NCBI RefSeq assembly: GCF_011386835.1
Contig: NC_088795.1
Span: 16,039,441-16,103,440, forward strand
Origin: Chrysemys picta bellii
Taxonomy: Eukaryota > Chordata > Testudines > Emydidae
Reading direction: 5' to 3'
Length of the DNA stretch: 64,000 bases
Shown here: piece after piece, positions 48,409 to 58,878 of the stretch
How positions within the stretch are numbered: the stretch's first letter is position 1
Layout: every line of letters begins with the position of its first letter
Program-made: the position numbers and the translations under genes
Notes under the pieces: model-generated
What the model was told of the DNA's origin: nothing
The model's database searches: none
What the model saw: the letters and a program-made list of their open reading frames with translations, nothing else

Positions 48409-48958
48409 CTATGTAGGGAGACAATACGTCTTTGGAATTGGTGCATCACCAACAATAGAGATATCGGTCTCTTATCTGCTGGGATGTCAGAATACAACAA
48501 CGGATCCACTAAGCAGAGATTTTTCACAAACCCACGAGTGGGAGATGGATCCTGGAATTCTCAAATCCATATTTAGACTATGGGGATTCCCGACCATAGA
48601 TCTATTTGCAACAGCTCAGAATGCCAAGTGCCCACAATATTGCTCCAGGACGGGATTGGGACACCACTCCCTAGACGACGCTCTCCTCATAAAATGTGAG
48701 GCGCCACTGATATATGCATTTCCTCTGACTCCACTCCTAAGCCGAGTCATTCACAAGATAAGGGAGGAGAAGTCCAGGATCATTCTCATTGTACCCACAT
48801 GGCCCAGACAGACGTGGTTCCCATACTTGCATCTGATGGCAATGAAACCGCCTCAAATCCTTCCCTTAGTACCTCACCTTCTATCACAAGATGCGGGACG
48901 TGTCCGTCACCCCAACCTTGCAGTACTCCACCTAAATGCCTGTTTACTCCATGGGTGA
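48401..48958 (+). pseudogene. DIRS RNase H C-terminal / pre-recombinase region
   Basis: The frame contains DPLSRDFSQTHEWEMDPGIL, LWGFPTIDLFATAQNAKCPQ, YCSRTGLGHHSLDDALLIK and IILIVPTWPRQTWFPYLHLM. These follow the family pattern AD.LSR...EW.L, IDLFAT..N.KC..YCSR, SL.DA and ILI.P.WPRQ.WFP. The first residues are shared with the CR1 tail by chance, so the true start of the element piece is about 48409. It lacks the catalytic RNase H half. Confidence 0.7.
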
Positions 48959-50335
48959 CTGGGGTCGAGAAGGCCTTTTCTGAGGAAGTAAAAGATATAT
49001 TACTGAACAGATGGAGACCAAGCAGAAGAGAGACATATATCCATAAGTGGAAACGATTCTGCACCTGGTGTCAAGACAAACAGATTGTACCACAGTCGTC
49101 CCCCCTACCGAGGATCCTCGACTATTATTAGGACTTAAAAAATCGGGGATATCCACAAGCTCCATCAGAGTACACTTGGCTGCTATTACCTCCTTCCACG
49201 ACAAGGTGGGGTCACTATGTTTGCTCACCTGACGATTAAACACCTCCTAAAAGGCATTGAAAACACTTATCCCACCCTAAGAAACCCTACACCCACATGG
49301 GACCTCAACCTTGTTTTACACGGACTCATAGAAAAACTGTTTGAACCCCTTGCAACTTGCTCTTTGTTACACTTATCCATGAAGGTGGCTTTCCTCATTG
49401 ACATCACGTCCGCAAGACGAGTGGGAGAATTAGGTGCCCTAATGGGAAACACACCTTATACAACATTCTTTAAATATAAAGTAATCCTGCGACTGCATCC
49501 TAAGTTCATACCGCAGGTCCCCTTTCATTTAAATCAACCCATTTACTTAACCGTATTTTTTCCGAAGCCACATGCGGACAGGAGGGAGGCCTCACTCCAC
49601 ACGCTGGATGTTCACACAGCATTAGCTTTCTACAGTGAAAAAACAAAAACATTTAGAAAATCACCTGGACTATTAGTTTCCATAACAGAACGCTTGATGG
49701 GTCAAACCATTTCAAAACAGAGGCTATCTAAATGGATATCTGAAAGTATCCATTTGTGCTACCAAAACAACGATCTACAACTTCCACCGGGAATTCGCAC
49801 ACACTTCACCAGGCACTGGCAGCATCTGTGGCCTGTCACTGACATTTGCATAGCAGCTGCCTGGGCTTCAGTCTACGCTTTAGAATAACAATCAGCATCA
49901 GATGCTCACTTTGGACTTACGGTGTTATCCACCGTCCATAGACCAACTCTGAAGCCCCTCCCCTCCGCGGAGGGGCACTGCTCAACAGCCACCTACAGTG
50001 GAACACCCACAGGGACACTCCTCGAAGAAAATGTTTCTCACCTTGTGCAGTAACAGAGATTCTTCAAGATGGTTGTCCCTGTGGGTGCTCTACATTGGAG
50101 TTTCAGGCTGATTCTCTGAGGTAGAGAAGAAACAGGGGGACAGTTGGCCGCCCACTGCTATGTAGCGCTTGGTGCAGTGTGAGACGGCTGCAGAGTGTGC
50201 GCTGCTCAACTGGGCACTGTTACCACAAATCTCCGATTACAAGCGCAGGGCATCAAGACACCTAAAGTGGACCACCCACAGGGACAACCATCTCAAAGAA
50301 CCTCAGTTACTGCACACATTGAGTAACCTTCTCTT
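48409..50335 (+). mobile_element. DIRS retrotransposon fragment: RNase H end, recombinase, terminus
   Basis: 5'-truncated piece directly after the CR1 tail. It runs through the post-RNase H block, the tyrosine recombinase and a terminal region. In the terminal region 'gttgtccctgtgggtgctct' at about 50074 is answered by the inverted 'cacccacagggacaacc' at about 50272, with another copy 'cacccacagggacactcc' at about 50006. These inverted, complementary repeats are typical of DIRS ends. Frames are broken at about 48958, 49131 and after 49888. Confidence 0.75.
48945..49930 (+). pseudogene. DIRS tyrosine recombinase relic
   Basis: The N-terminal core-binding part reads WRPSRRETYIHKWKRFCTWC in one frame. 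A second frame (49217-49888) holds the catalytic part with ITSARRVGELGAL (first catalytic Arg) and GIRTHFTRHW (His and second Arg of the H-x-x-R motif), then AAAWASVYALE and a stop. The expected hydrophobic-Tyr segment with the nucleophile is shortened or missing, and SASDAHFGLTVLS follows after the stop. At least one frameshift lies near 49135-49215. Inactive. Confidence 0.7.
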
Positions 50336-51354
50336 TAATTCAGGCTGTTTTTGCAAATATGTTGGTAGTGATAATAAACAGACTCGGGTTGCAGGAATCC
50401 CTTTCTTAGATGACACTTGGATCAGTGCAGTGCACAGGACCACATTTTCGGACTTTGAGTGTCCTCCAGGTGCACGGCTTCATCAGTGCCAAGAAAAGTT
50501 CCCTGGTTCTGACCAGGAGAATACTCTAGCTTTGGTAACAAGGATCTAACCAGCGTTAGAAAGGTTTCAGAAAATCCAAGAATTTTTTATCAACGTGCTC
50601 TAGAGCCACAGAAGACCTGCCATAGCATTATACCTCCAACTGTTGGTGTCAAGCATAGGCATCACTTCATGGGCACATCAGAGCGCTTCAAGCCTTCTTT
50701 TTGAAGGAGTGGGACCCTTCCCTGAAATGCATGAAAAGGTCAAGTACTGGTTCCACAACCAAATTTGGTCAGTCCGTGACAATGTCTGCAAAGGCATGCT
50801 CAGCTGCCTTCAAGATCCTTCAGTCCACACAACTGACGCCAGTCTGGAGGTTTGAAGAGCTCATTTAGGGGCCCAAACAGTTCAGGGCCTCCGGAGCAAG
50901 GAGGAAAAGGCTCACAGCATAAAACTCCTGCAGCTGAGTGGTCAGCTTAGCTGTGTGAAGGTTCCAGCCCCGCTCCCCCACAAGGGGGAACCTGGTTCAG
51001 TCAGACATAACCAGGGGCGGCTCTAGGCACCAGCAAAGCAAGCAGGTGCTTGGGGCAGCCCATTTGCAGGGGCGGCAGGGATCCAGCATGGGAGCTGAGA
51101 ACCAACAGGGGGCCCTGGGAGCTGTAGTTCCTTGGTTAGCTCCCTGCCTATAGAGCCAGCCCTGGAGCAGGGAAAGAACGACATTTCCCAGCATTGCCTT
51201 GGCCACTACCAACAGGAAAGACTGGGAGGGAGTGAGAAAGCTGAGACCTCGTGCTGCAGCCTGCTGTGAATGGAGAGCTGCACTGGGAAGGTAGGGATAC
51301 CATCTTTTAACAGTCAAAAAATAGGACACTCCACGGGGAGGGAGGGTAGCCCCA

Positions 51355-51830
51355 CCCTGTCCCCATCCACTCCCTCCGACTGCCCCCCACAGAAACGCCA
51401 ACCCATCCAACCCCCCTGCTCCCTGTCCCCTGATCACCCCCTCCTGGGACCCCTGCCCCAACTGCCCCCCAGGACCCCACCCCCTAAGCCCCACTGGTCC
51501 TTGTCCCCTGATTGCCCCCTTCCGGGACCTCGCCCCCTATCTAAGCCTCCCCTCTCCTTGTCCCCAACTGCCCCCTCCTGAGACCCCCCCCAAGTTCCCC
51601 CCTAGGACCCCACCCCCTGCCTGTCCCCTGACAAACCCCTGGGACTCCCATGCCTATCCAACTGCTGCCTGTCCCCTAACTGCCCCCCCAAACCCCGACC
51701 CATCTACCCCCCCTTCTCCCTGCCCCTGACTGCCCCCCCGAACCTCCGCCCCATCCAACCCCCCCTTGCTCCCTGTCCCTTGACTGCCCCCCCGGAATCC
51801 CCTACCCTTTCTCCAACCTCCCAGCCCCAT
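51355..51830. repeat. C-rich degenerate minisatellite
   Basis: Variants of 'ctgtcccctgactgccccc' and 'gggacccc' units recur about every 30-45 bp. The complementary strand is a long series of G runs. Confidence 0.85.
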
Positions 51831-52429
51831 TACCATGCCACTCAGACCAGCATGTCTGGCTTCGCGCAGTGCCAGACACGCTGCTGCATACATGCTGCCG
51901 TGCTCCCCTGCGGAGCCACAGCCCCCTCCCCCCAGCACCTGCCTTCCAGATTTGAACACCTCAAAATTCAGGAGTGCTCAAGCTCAGTTTAGGCGGCTGT
52001 TACTTCATTTCTCCCAAATCAAATATACTGATCCACTGTAACTTGCTATAGAAAAAGTAGGATAAAATTGCGGAAGAAATGCTTCCCAGTGGTTATTAGG
52101 ACTGGAATTGCTATTTTCAACAGGCATTGCTTTTTTGTTTGTTTGTTTAAAAGGAAGACAATGATATTGCATTGGTAAATTCCCCATAGAAAGAAAGAGT
52201 GGAACAAAAGAATAATAAAGGCACCTCAACTTTTCCTCATTTATGTAGGACAGTCTTATAATATGCATCCAGATATCCTCCAATCACACAAGCTGAAAAT
52301 TGTTCCACTGTACTGCAGTTCTGTAACCATATGGGAACTGATCCTGTCTGTGTTCTGTACACATCTAAAATTCCTGCTGAATGACCTGTCCTGGGAGCGA
52401 GTTACCAGTGACCCAGGGCTGTGGCGGAA

Positions 52430-52525
52430 GGAGGGTGCAGGTGTGTGTGTGGGGGAGAGCCCAGAGCTGGGGTGGCAGGGTGTGTGTGTGGGGGGGAGAG
52501 CCCAGGGGTGGGGCAGCAGAGGGAT
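52430..52525. repeat. Short tandem repeat, ~45-bp unit
   Basis: Two to three copies of a unit with 'gtgtgtgtgggggagagccc' and 'agagctggggtggcagggtg'. Confidence 0.75.
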
Positions 52526-52675
52526 GCAGCAAGGAGCCCAGGGCTGGGACGAGGGGCACCCAAAACTTTTTTTGCTTGGGGCGGCAAAAAACCTAGAGCC
52601 GGCCCTGGACATAACGTGACTATGGAAGCCTATTTAAACAACCAAGAGGAACAAGAAATCTGACACTACATGTGT

Positions 52676-53760
52676 GTAGCCTGTAGGTCTAAGTGCATAG
52701 GTATAAGTTGAGGCAGTAATGCAATGAACCTACCGGCCTCAAGGCCTGTATTGTAAGAAATAGTTCAGCTAAACCACTGAAGGCATAAAGCCCCAAAAGC
52801 CTTAGCAAAGAAGCTAACCAAAACTAATTCTAGATCATAATCTATCATGAGATAGAACGATGCAATGACTAAACTGCTAACAGGTAACCACAAAATGCTA
52901 ATTTGTACCAGCTTGGTGTATTTTAAATCAGGGACATCAGCAGATGTCTGACCATGAGAATGCCATGGTAACCAATGACTTGGTTAAAATTGAGGTAAAA
53001 GGATTAATAACCTATCGGAGAAGAGCATCCCAACATTAGTAGGGTGAGGTACTACAAATAAAGAAAAGGGGCTGCAACCCCTACTGAATATGCATTAGGC
53101 ATACTGGCATCAGTATAAACTATTATAAGCGCTGTATCCAGGCTTGTATCCCTTAGGAGATGCCAGGATGACTGCCACTGCTGCTGGGGATGATAATGAG
53201 GTGGCAGATAACTAACACTTCAAGTTGTTCTGCAAGGGATAGTGAGAGTATATGGATGCTCAGCTCAGTCTATATCAGGGATGGCCAACCTGTGGCTCTT
53301 CAGAAGTTAATATAAGCTCCTTGGACAGGCACCAACTTCCGGGCTGGAACTACAGGCACCAACTTTCCAATGTGCCGCGGGGTGCTCACTGCTCAACCCC
53401 TGGCTCTGCACAGGCCCTGCCCCCACTCCACTCCTTCCTGCGCCCTCCCCTGAGCATGCCATGCCTTGCTCCTTCCCCACCCCCCCCAGAGCCTCCTGCA
53501 TGCCATGAAACAGCTGATCGGCAGGGCTGCCGGTGGGTGGGAGGCGCTAGGAGTGGGGGGAGCTGATGGAGGGCTGCTGATGTATTACTATAGCTATTTG
53601 GCAATGCACATTGGTAAATTCTGGCTCCTTCTCAGGCTCAGGTCGGCCACCCAGTCTATATTCTCTACCTCCCTTGCTGGGAGTGTTTGTAACTTTGCTA
53701 ACAGTGTTAATAAAATGTGAGTGTTGCAATTGGGGTTCCCAGTTACACAGGAATTCTAAT
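52676..53760 (+). repeat. LTR-like repeat, interrupted by a hAT element
   Basis: After the DIRS piece comes a roughly 700-bp stretch (hAT removed) that ends with 'cctcccttgctgggagtgtt', AATAAA (in 'gttaataaaatgtgag') and 'ggggttcccagttacacagg'. The order U3-like sequence, AATAAA and G/T-rich tail suggests a retroviral-type LTR, probably solo. No second LTR, primer site or viral gene is visible. Boundaries are approximate. Confidence 0.45.
53276..53653. mobile_element. hAT MITE inserted in the LTR-like repeat
   Basis: Starts cagggatggccaacctgtgg and ends ctcaggtcggccaccca. Flanked by gtctatat at 53268-53275 and 53654-53661. C/G-rich body without coding capacity. Confidence 0.85.
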
Positions 53761-53833
53761 AATACTGGGCCTTGATCTTGGGATGAGAACCAATCAAAGC
53801 TCAAAATGTTAATTGGGAATTTTTAAGTAACGC

Positions 53834-53970
53834 TCTACTAAGGTTATTTAGAAATCAAGCCAGCAGATGGCCAATACTCATAACTTTGAATACAAAAATG
53901 ATACATGCATACAAATAGGATGAATAGATTCCGTAGATCATAACCTTACATAGATATGTTACATGGCATA
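53834..53970. repeat. Second copy of the 48055-48197 repeat
   Basis: Direct repeat sharing 'gaaatcaagc', 'caaaaatgatacatgcatac', 'aaatagga' and 'gtagatcataacctt'. It continues beyond the point where the first copy is cut by CR1. Confidence 0.8.
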
Positions 53971-54059
53971 TGTAGCATAGAACATATTTCGATTATGTCC
54001 TATATATTCATGAGCATATTTCCATAAAGCCTTATGGGGGGCACCGTCACAGACAGTTT

Positions 54060-56270
54060 CCTTTTTCCAATTGGTCTTAGTCCCATATAGTGGGCCTGGG
54101 AATGTTAGGTCTAGGACTTTAGTTGAGCGGTGTATTCTTACTATTGAGTCCTGGCGTCAGTGTGTGTAGGACAGAGATAGTGGTATATAATTGCTATAGC
54201 AGATAATAATACCCATAGATATAAGGATGATATGCATTATATATGGATATCTGGAATAATAAGTGCATATTGCTAATGCTGCTATTATATATTTTTAAAT
54301 TTCCACCGTTACCACAGCTTTATTAATGGTCAAAACAAATTATTTCCCGTTTTAATTTAGCCCTTTTATTCTGGTAAGCACATTCCTATTAATTTTGGAG
54401 TACTGACATTACAAGTGAGGCCTTCATATCTAAATTTCATGTGATTAGTTACTACACTACTGTTCATTCATATTATAGGTGACCCTTACTGATGGTTGTC
54501 ACCATCTGATAAGCTTCACCAGGCAGGAGACAGGAGAGGTTACCCTCTCCATCACATAGTACTGGGCTAAACCATTGTGACCACTGGAGTAGCGATGTGA
54601 AAAAAATCCCTGGCATAACAAGCAGTGTGCAGTGCTCTTCAGGCTAGCATTGTTGTGCGATACACCAGTAGTTGACGTAGATCTAGTTGTTTCTTGTAGA
54701 TGATGCCTTCCAGGTAACCTATTAAGGCACTGACCAAGTTATCTAATATTGCTGTGTCAGGATCCCATATTAATAGTGATACTGTAAAAGCAATGTACCT
54801 GAAACTGCACGAGATGGCTTTGAATAACATGCCTCAATTAGGATGCAGTGCCATTGACCTCAAATTATGACTAGGATGAAAATGGCTAAGGTAGTTATGC
54901 AACTCCCATAAGCAGTTCAAATAATTTCTTTACCAACCCAGTTTTTCCCTTGCCTTCATGCTATTTGTTGTAATTAGTTTAACTTTTACTGGGGTTTGAT
55001 TAAACAAGTTAGCAATGGCATGCTCATTGTAATTGGTGTAACGTTCTTAATAGCTAGGCCCTTAACACCAGGAAGTATAGGTTTAGAGTTTCCATTGCCC
55101 AGTGGTCAAAATTGTTAATGTGGTATACATCAATATGTTTTCCACGTTACCCCTGTTCAAAATGGATATTCCAGATTTAAATAATCTTGAAATTTAACAA
55201 ATTATTCCATCTAGATTTTGGAGTCTCCTATTTTGAAAGATGCCAGACTGCAGAATTTTCTTTTGCACAACCCTTGAGCCTTGCGCACATTCCTGATAAG
55301 ATGCTAGTATATTAATTAGCAAAGCAGTATACAGTAATGATATATATGCTTTTACACAGTAACCAAACCACCACTATTTCTCTTTAACAAAACAAACAAA
55401 ATCAGTATAAAAATTAAAGGAAAATGAATTTTAAATGTAGGTCTATGCAAACACTTTGAGGGTATTAAACTTCCACGACTTTTGTGTTGGAGACAAAGGT
55501 GGAAGCCTATTGAAATTGTTTGGTTAGCTTTAACATTTTGCAACATAACGAGATATACTATATATGATTATATTTTTTGACATTTTTGCTATAAGATTCT
55601 AACTATATTTTAATATTTAGTAAAGGTGCAACTAAGTTTATCCAATTCCCAAAAAAGAAATTAACATTTTGTCAATGTTACCTTTGCATTAATGTTGGTT
55701 TTTCCCCCTACAGTTTTTTTCTTTGAACAAAAAGCCTTGGATTAATAAGAGAACCCTTTTTGTTTGCAACTGCATTATTTGTTAAGGCAGAAATATACAT
55801 ACATATATTTATAACTGAGGCCTTTTTGAGCTTTGCAAAAAATAATAATTGATATTATGATGGCTATAATGTGACTATTATTAAAACAGTGTGGTACCAC
55901 TTATGCTAGAAAGAACTTTTTTATAATTATGAATGTCAAATTGACTTGTGTTGCAACAAAATAAAAACAAAAAAGTCACATGACCCAGCACACAACAAAC
56001 ATACAGGACAAACTAGCAATTAAAGATGAACAGTAAGGCATTTACAGGCTTAAAGACAATGCCTTTTAGAAAATAAAAAGGTAAACAAAAGGGTTAAACA
56101 AGATATTACCTTTTATTTAAAACTTGTAATAAGAATTGATAAAAATTATTTTCCTACGTTGTCATAATGTAGTCCCTTTCCATTACTTTATATACATTTA
56201 TCTTAGAAAAGCTACTATTTAGAAATAAGGAAAACCCATGTTTCAAATATTAGTGGCTAGGATTAGAAGG
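54060..56270. other. Intergenic, AT-rich, no gene seen
   Basis: I find no exon pattern, RNA gene or clear mobile element in this stretch between the repeat block and the possible minus-strand exon at 56275. Confidence 0.5.
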
Positions 56271-56274
56271 GAAG

Positions 56275-56341
56275 CTAGCATTTCTGTTGCTTAGCAACCA
56301 TATCTTCAAGAAACTTAAGTGTCTTTTCAGCTGTTGCATGC
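56275..56341 (-). CDS. Possible minus-strand terminal exon of unknown gene
   Basis: On the minus strand, a polypyrimidine/AG (ttaacccttcag) precedes an open stretch reading HATAEKTLKFLEDMVAKQQKC and then TAG. About 160 bp further on is AATAAA (rc of 56112-56117). Acceptor, short helical C-terminus, stop and poly(A) signal together look like a last exon. I do not recognise the protein, cannot find partner exons with confidence, and another frame is also open here. Confidence 0.25.
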
Positions 56342-56481
56342 CTGAAGGGTTAAAATAATTAATTTATTGGATTTATTTAAGTAAAGTTACCACCTTAAGA
56401 ATCATGATGATTTGGTTTTTTGGTTTTTTTTTTTCAGTTGCTCAGTTTCTTTCTGTGATGGGGTGGCTTCTGTAATAGCTG

Positions 56482-56698
56482 GTTTCAGAGTAGCAGCCGT
56501 GTTAGTCTGTATCCGCAAAAAGAAGAACAGGAGTACTTGTGGCACCTTAGAGACTAACAAATTTATTAGAGCATAAGCTTTCGTGGACTACAGCCCACTT
56601 CTATATATGCATCCGAAGAAGTGGGCTGTAGTCCACGAAAGCTTATGCTCTAATAAATTTGTTAGTCTCTAAGGTGCCACAAGTACTCCTGTTCTTCT
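56482..56698. mobile_element. Penelope-like terminal inverted dimer with hammerhead-like core
   Basis: The left arm begins gtttcagagtagcagccgtg and the right arm ends aagtactcctgttcttc. The two are inverted copies over roughly 100 bp meeting near 56600-56615. The target duplication ttctgtaatagctg is perfect (56468-56481 and 56699-56712). On the + strand the right arm has CCGAAGA (56613-56619), a GTGG/CCAC stem, GAAA (56637-56640) and gcttatgc, i.e. a hammerhead order with C for the conserved U. Confidence 0.65.
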
Positions 56699-56719
56699 TT
56701 CTGTAATAGCTGTAACTTT

Positions 56720-57640
56720 TAAAAACAAAGGGAGGGCAGAAGTGAGGAGAAGGCAATGTAGGGAGGGAGACAGAAGCCAAGAGAGATTAACTAACTTTGT
56801 GAGGTCAGTTTAAAGTAAAGGCAGCAGCAGTGAGTTTAGCAAACTGAAAGAGGATATAATATTTGAGAGATTATATTAGCAGCTCTGAGGGAAGTACGTT
56901 TCCATGGGTTGGGGGGGGGAGGGTTGGGAACCAGGACCTCTGGTTTTTATCCTGGCTCTGAGAGGAGAGTGGGGGTTGCCACCTGCTCCTGCAAAACATG
57001 AACTTGTTCCCCCAGTGTCTGTTGCTTTTGTGTGCGTGCCAAACGGATTGCAGGAATGTCCTTTCCTGCTGCAGTTGACCGTTTCTGGGCAACTCCACAC
57101 GTTAATGCCTCCATTCTAGGTGTTAACCAGGTCACTCATTTTATTTCTATATTCTCTTTCATCCAACAAGTTGCAGCCTCTGTCTCTCAAGGTGCTTTGT
57201 TAACCAGACTGTTTCCTCATCTAGCTTATCTACCAACCTAGTCAAATCACTTGATAATTCTTTTCCCTCTGCACTTACTTCTCCCTTCATACAGGAGCCG
57301 CTCTGGATTTTGGCTTTGGTTTTGCTAGAAGCTGGCTCTCCTCATACACTAGTAGTTGCAGTGCAGTGGCCCTTGCCTGTGGACTGCTTGGATGACTGTT
57401 GGTCTGGGTCATTCCACATGTCCCCATTCCAACGTCTATTCCAATCATCCCAGGTACCATCTTTTAATTTTGCTAGGGCACCTTTTTGCATTTGTCCCAT
57501 CCTTCAAGCCCTCCCTAAGTATTTGAAGCCTATTGTTGTCCACCAAGCTTTATAATAGGGAGCAGCACTTCTCTTTTTTGCAGATTCTCTACAGCTGATT
57601 TCCATTTTCTATTGTTCCTCTGCTTACTGTAACATATCAT
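56720..57640. other. Intergenic stretch with weak minus-strand frames
   Basis: Several 60-80 codon frames overlap on both strands at 56870-57140 and 57310-57555. The minus frame with KQQTLGEQVHVLQEQVATP is Gln-rich and might be a relic of a retroelement gag-like protein, but no diagnostic motif is present. Confidence 0.3.
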
Positions 57641-57746
57641 TAGAGCCCTGCAAAGCCACAGGTATCCGCTTTATATCTGCGGATTTCCACAGACCATTTT
57701 TGCGGATCGGATGCCGGTACAAATTTTGTGTCCTCGCAGGGCTCTA
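57641..57746. mobile_element. Short MITE with tagagccctgc ends
   Basis: About 106 bp, with ends tagagccctg and cagggctcta inverted. The body has 'tatctgcggatttccacag' and 'tgcggatcgg'. The target duplication is too short to class with certainty (TA or TTA). Confidence 0.75.
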
Positions 57747-57749
57747 AAT

Positions 57750-58870
57750 ATAGGATCTCAAAGGCAGGGAAGCAGCTGTTTGCAGCTTATAGCCTATGAG
57801 GCTGCTTCCTCGCCTTCATATGGGAGAGAGATCCTGGAGCCATTGGAGCAGATGCTGTATTGCACAATTGGCCACAGGACCTACTTTATGTATTTCTGCC
57901 CTTTCCAATATTGGGGGATGGTGGTCCAGAAAATGAGAATTCATTTAACTCATCGTTGGGCAAGGAGATCTTGGATCTCATAGAGCTGAAACTGGAATCC
58001 CCACTCCAGCTTCCATGAAGACCAGATGTTGTCTAGCAAGATCCTCAGAATAACTCATCTGGCGGCAAGCGAGAGGAGAGGAGGCATGGCCAGAGCATGT
58101 GGAGCCCAAATGCTGAACTGCTGCCGGGAAGCTTCAGCAGCCCAGGCCACCAGAATTGTGGGAGACGCTGTTAGCAGAAAGGAAATTATCGGTAAGAAAT
58201 TTTCAGTTCCCTCGCTGCCCATCCCCCATCTTCCAATTGAGGTGCCAATTCAACTCACGATAAACGGTGGCTCAGACTGCTTTGTGGGAGTACACTCATA
58301 CAATCATAACATTGGAGAACATTCAGATCCCTTTGTCTTGTTGGAAGTAGTTGACAGCTGGGATTGGAAGTGAGAAGAAATGGTACCTCTTTTTTCAGTG
58401 CTTGACATGAACATCAGATTCCCCACCTCCCGAATCACTGCAGTTATTGTTTTAGAGTGTGATCAAATCACTTTTGGTCAGTCCAAGACACATTTAGAAA
58501 TCGGGGCGGGGGGAGGCATGGAAGGAGGAGAACTTTCCAGGTTATGTGGGTGCCAAGAATCAAAAATTAATGCTGTAGTAAGACCATTGAGTTCATCAGC
58601 ATTTTAGTGTAGCAGCCTGGAAATTCTCTGACAGTTTCATTTAAATATTTTTTAAATGAAGTATTAGAATGAATAAGGCAATTAGAAAGGTATCCCTGTC
58701 ATTCATTTTTATATGAAGTTTAATTTTACATTATCCTCATATTTTCAGTTTTTGAGATGCCCAACTGCATTGTAGAAACTGGAGGTTTTGGCACTGAAGG
58801 AGTAGCATCCACTTCACTTTAATGAGACATGACTCTTGTGTATAATATTGTTAAGTATATATATTCAGTA
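57750..58870. other. Intergenic, no gene identified
   Basis: An open + frame at 58026-58373 reads through unremarkable sequence. It has no splice-site support and no recognisable domain. Confidence 0.4.
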
Positions 58871-58878
58871 AACCCACA

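Larger units (their letters stand above)
51012..52607. mobile_element. 1.6 kb non-autonomous hAT element inside DIRS RNase H
   Basis: Ends caggggcggctctaggcacc and aaacctagagccggccctg, with gacataac on both sides (51004-51011 and 52608-52615). Inside lie a C-rich minisatellite (51355-51830), a unique AT-richer segment (51960-52380) and a GT/GGGG-rich tandem (52430-52520). No transposase-like frame was seen; the open frames over the minisatellite are Pro-rich artefacts. Confidence 0.9.
50340..52690 (+). mobile_element. Second DIRS fragment (RT end to RNase H), interrupted by hAT
   Basis: Frames give GIPFLDDTWISAVHR (palm Asp-Asp), ERFQKIQ, LLVSSIGITSWAHQSA (LLGHM-like block), then TTDASLEV.RAHL with QTVQGLRSKEEKAHSIKLL, which is the RNase H start (TTDAS.EGWGAHL). 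After the hAT element the same protein resumes with VTMEAYLNNQEEQE (T..AYLNNQGGTRS). It is a separate copy from the preceding fragment, because RT/RNase H here follows recombinase and terminus. Confidence 0.65.

Noticed and set aside
51270..51990. Pro-rich open frames
   Set aside because: Produced by the C-rich minisatellite in a hAT element.
52263..52619. Overlapping frames on both strands
   Set aside because: Part of the hAT element's tandem-repeat end.
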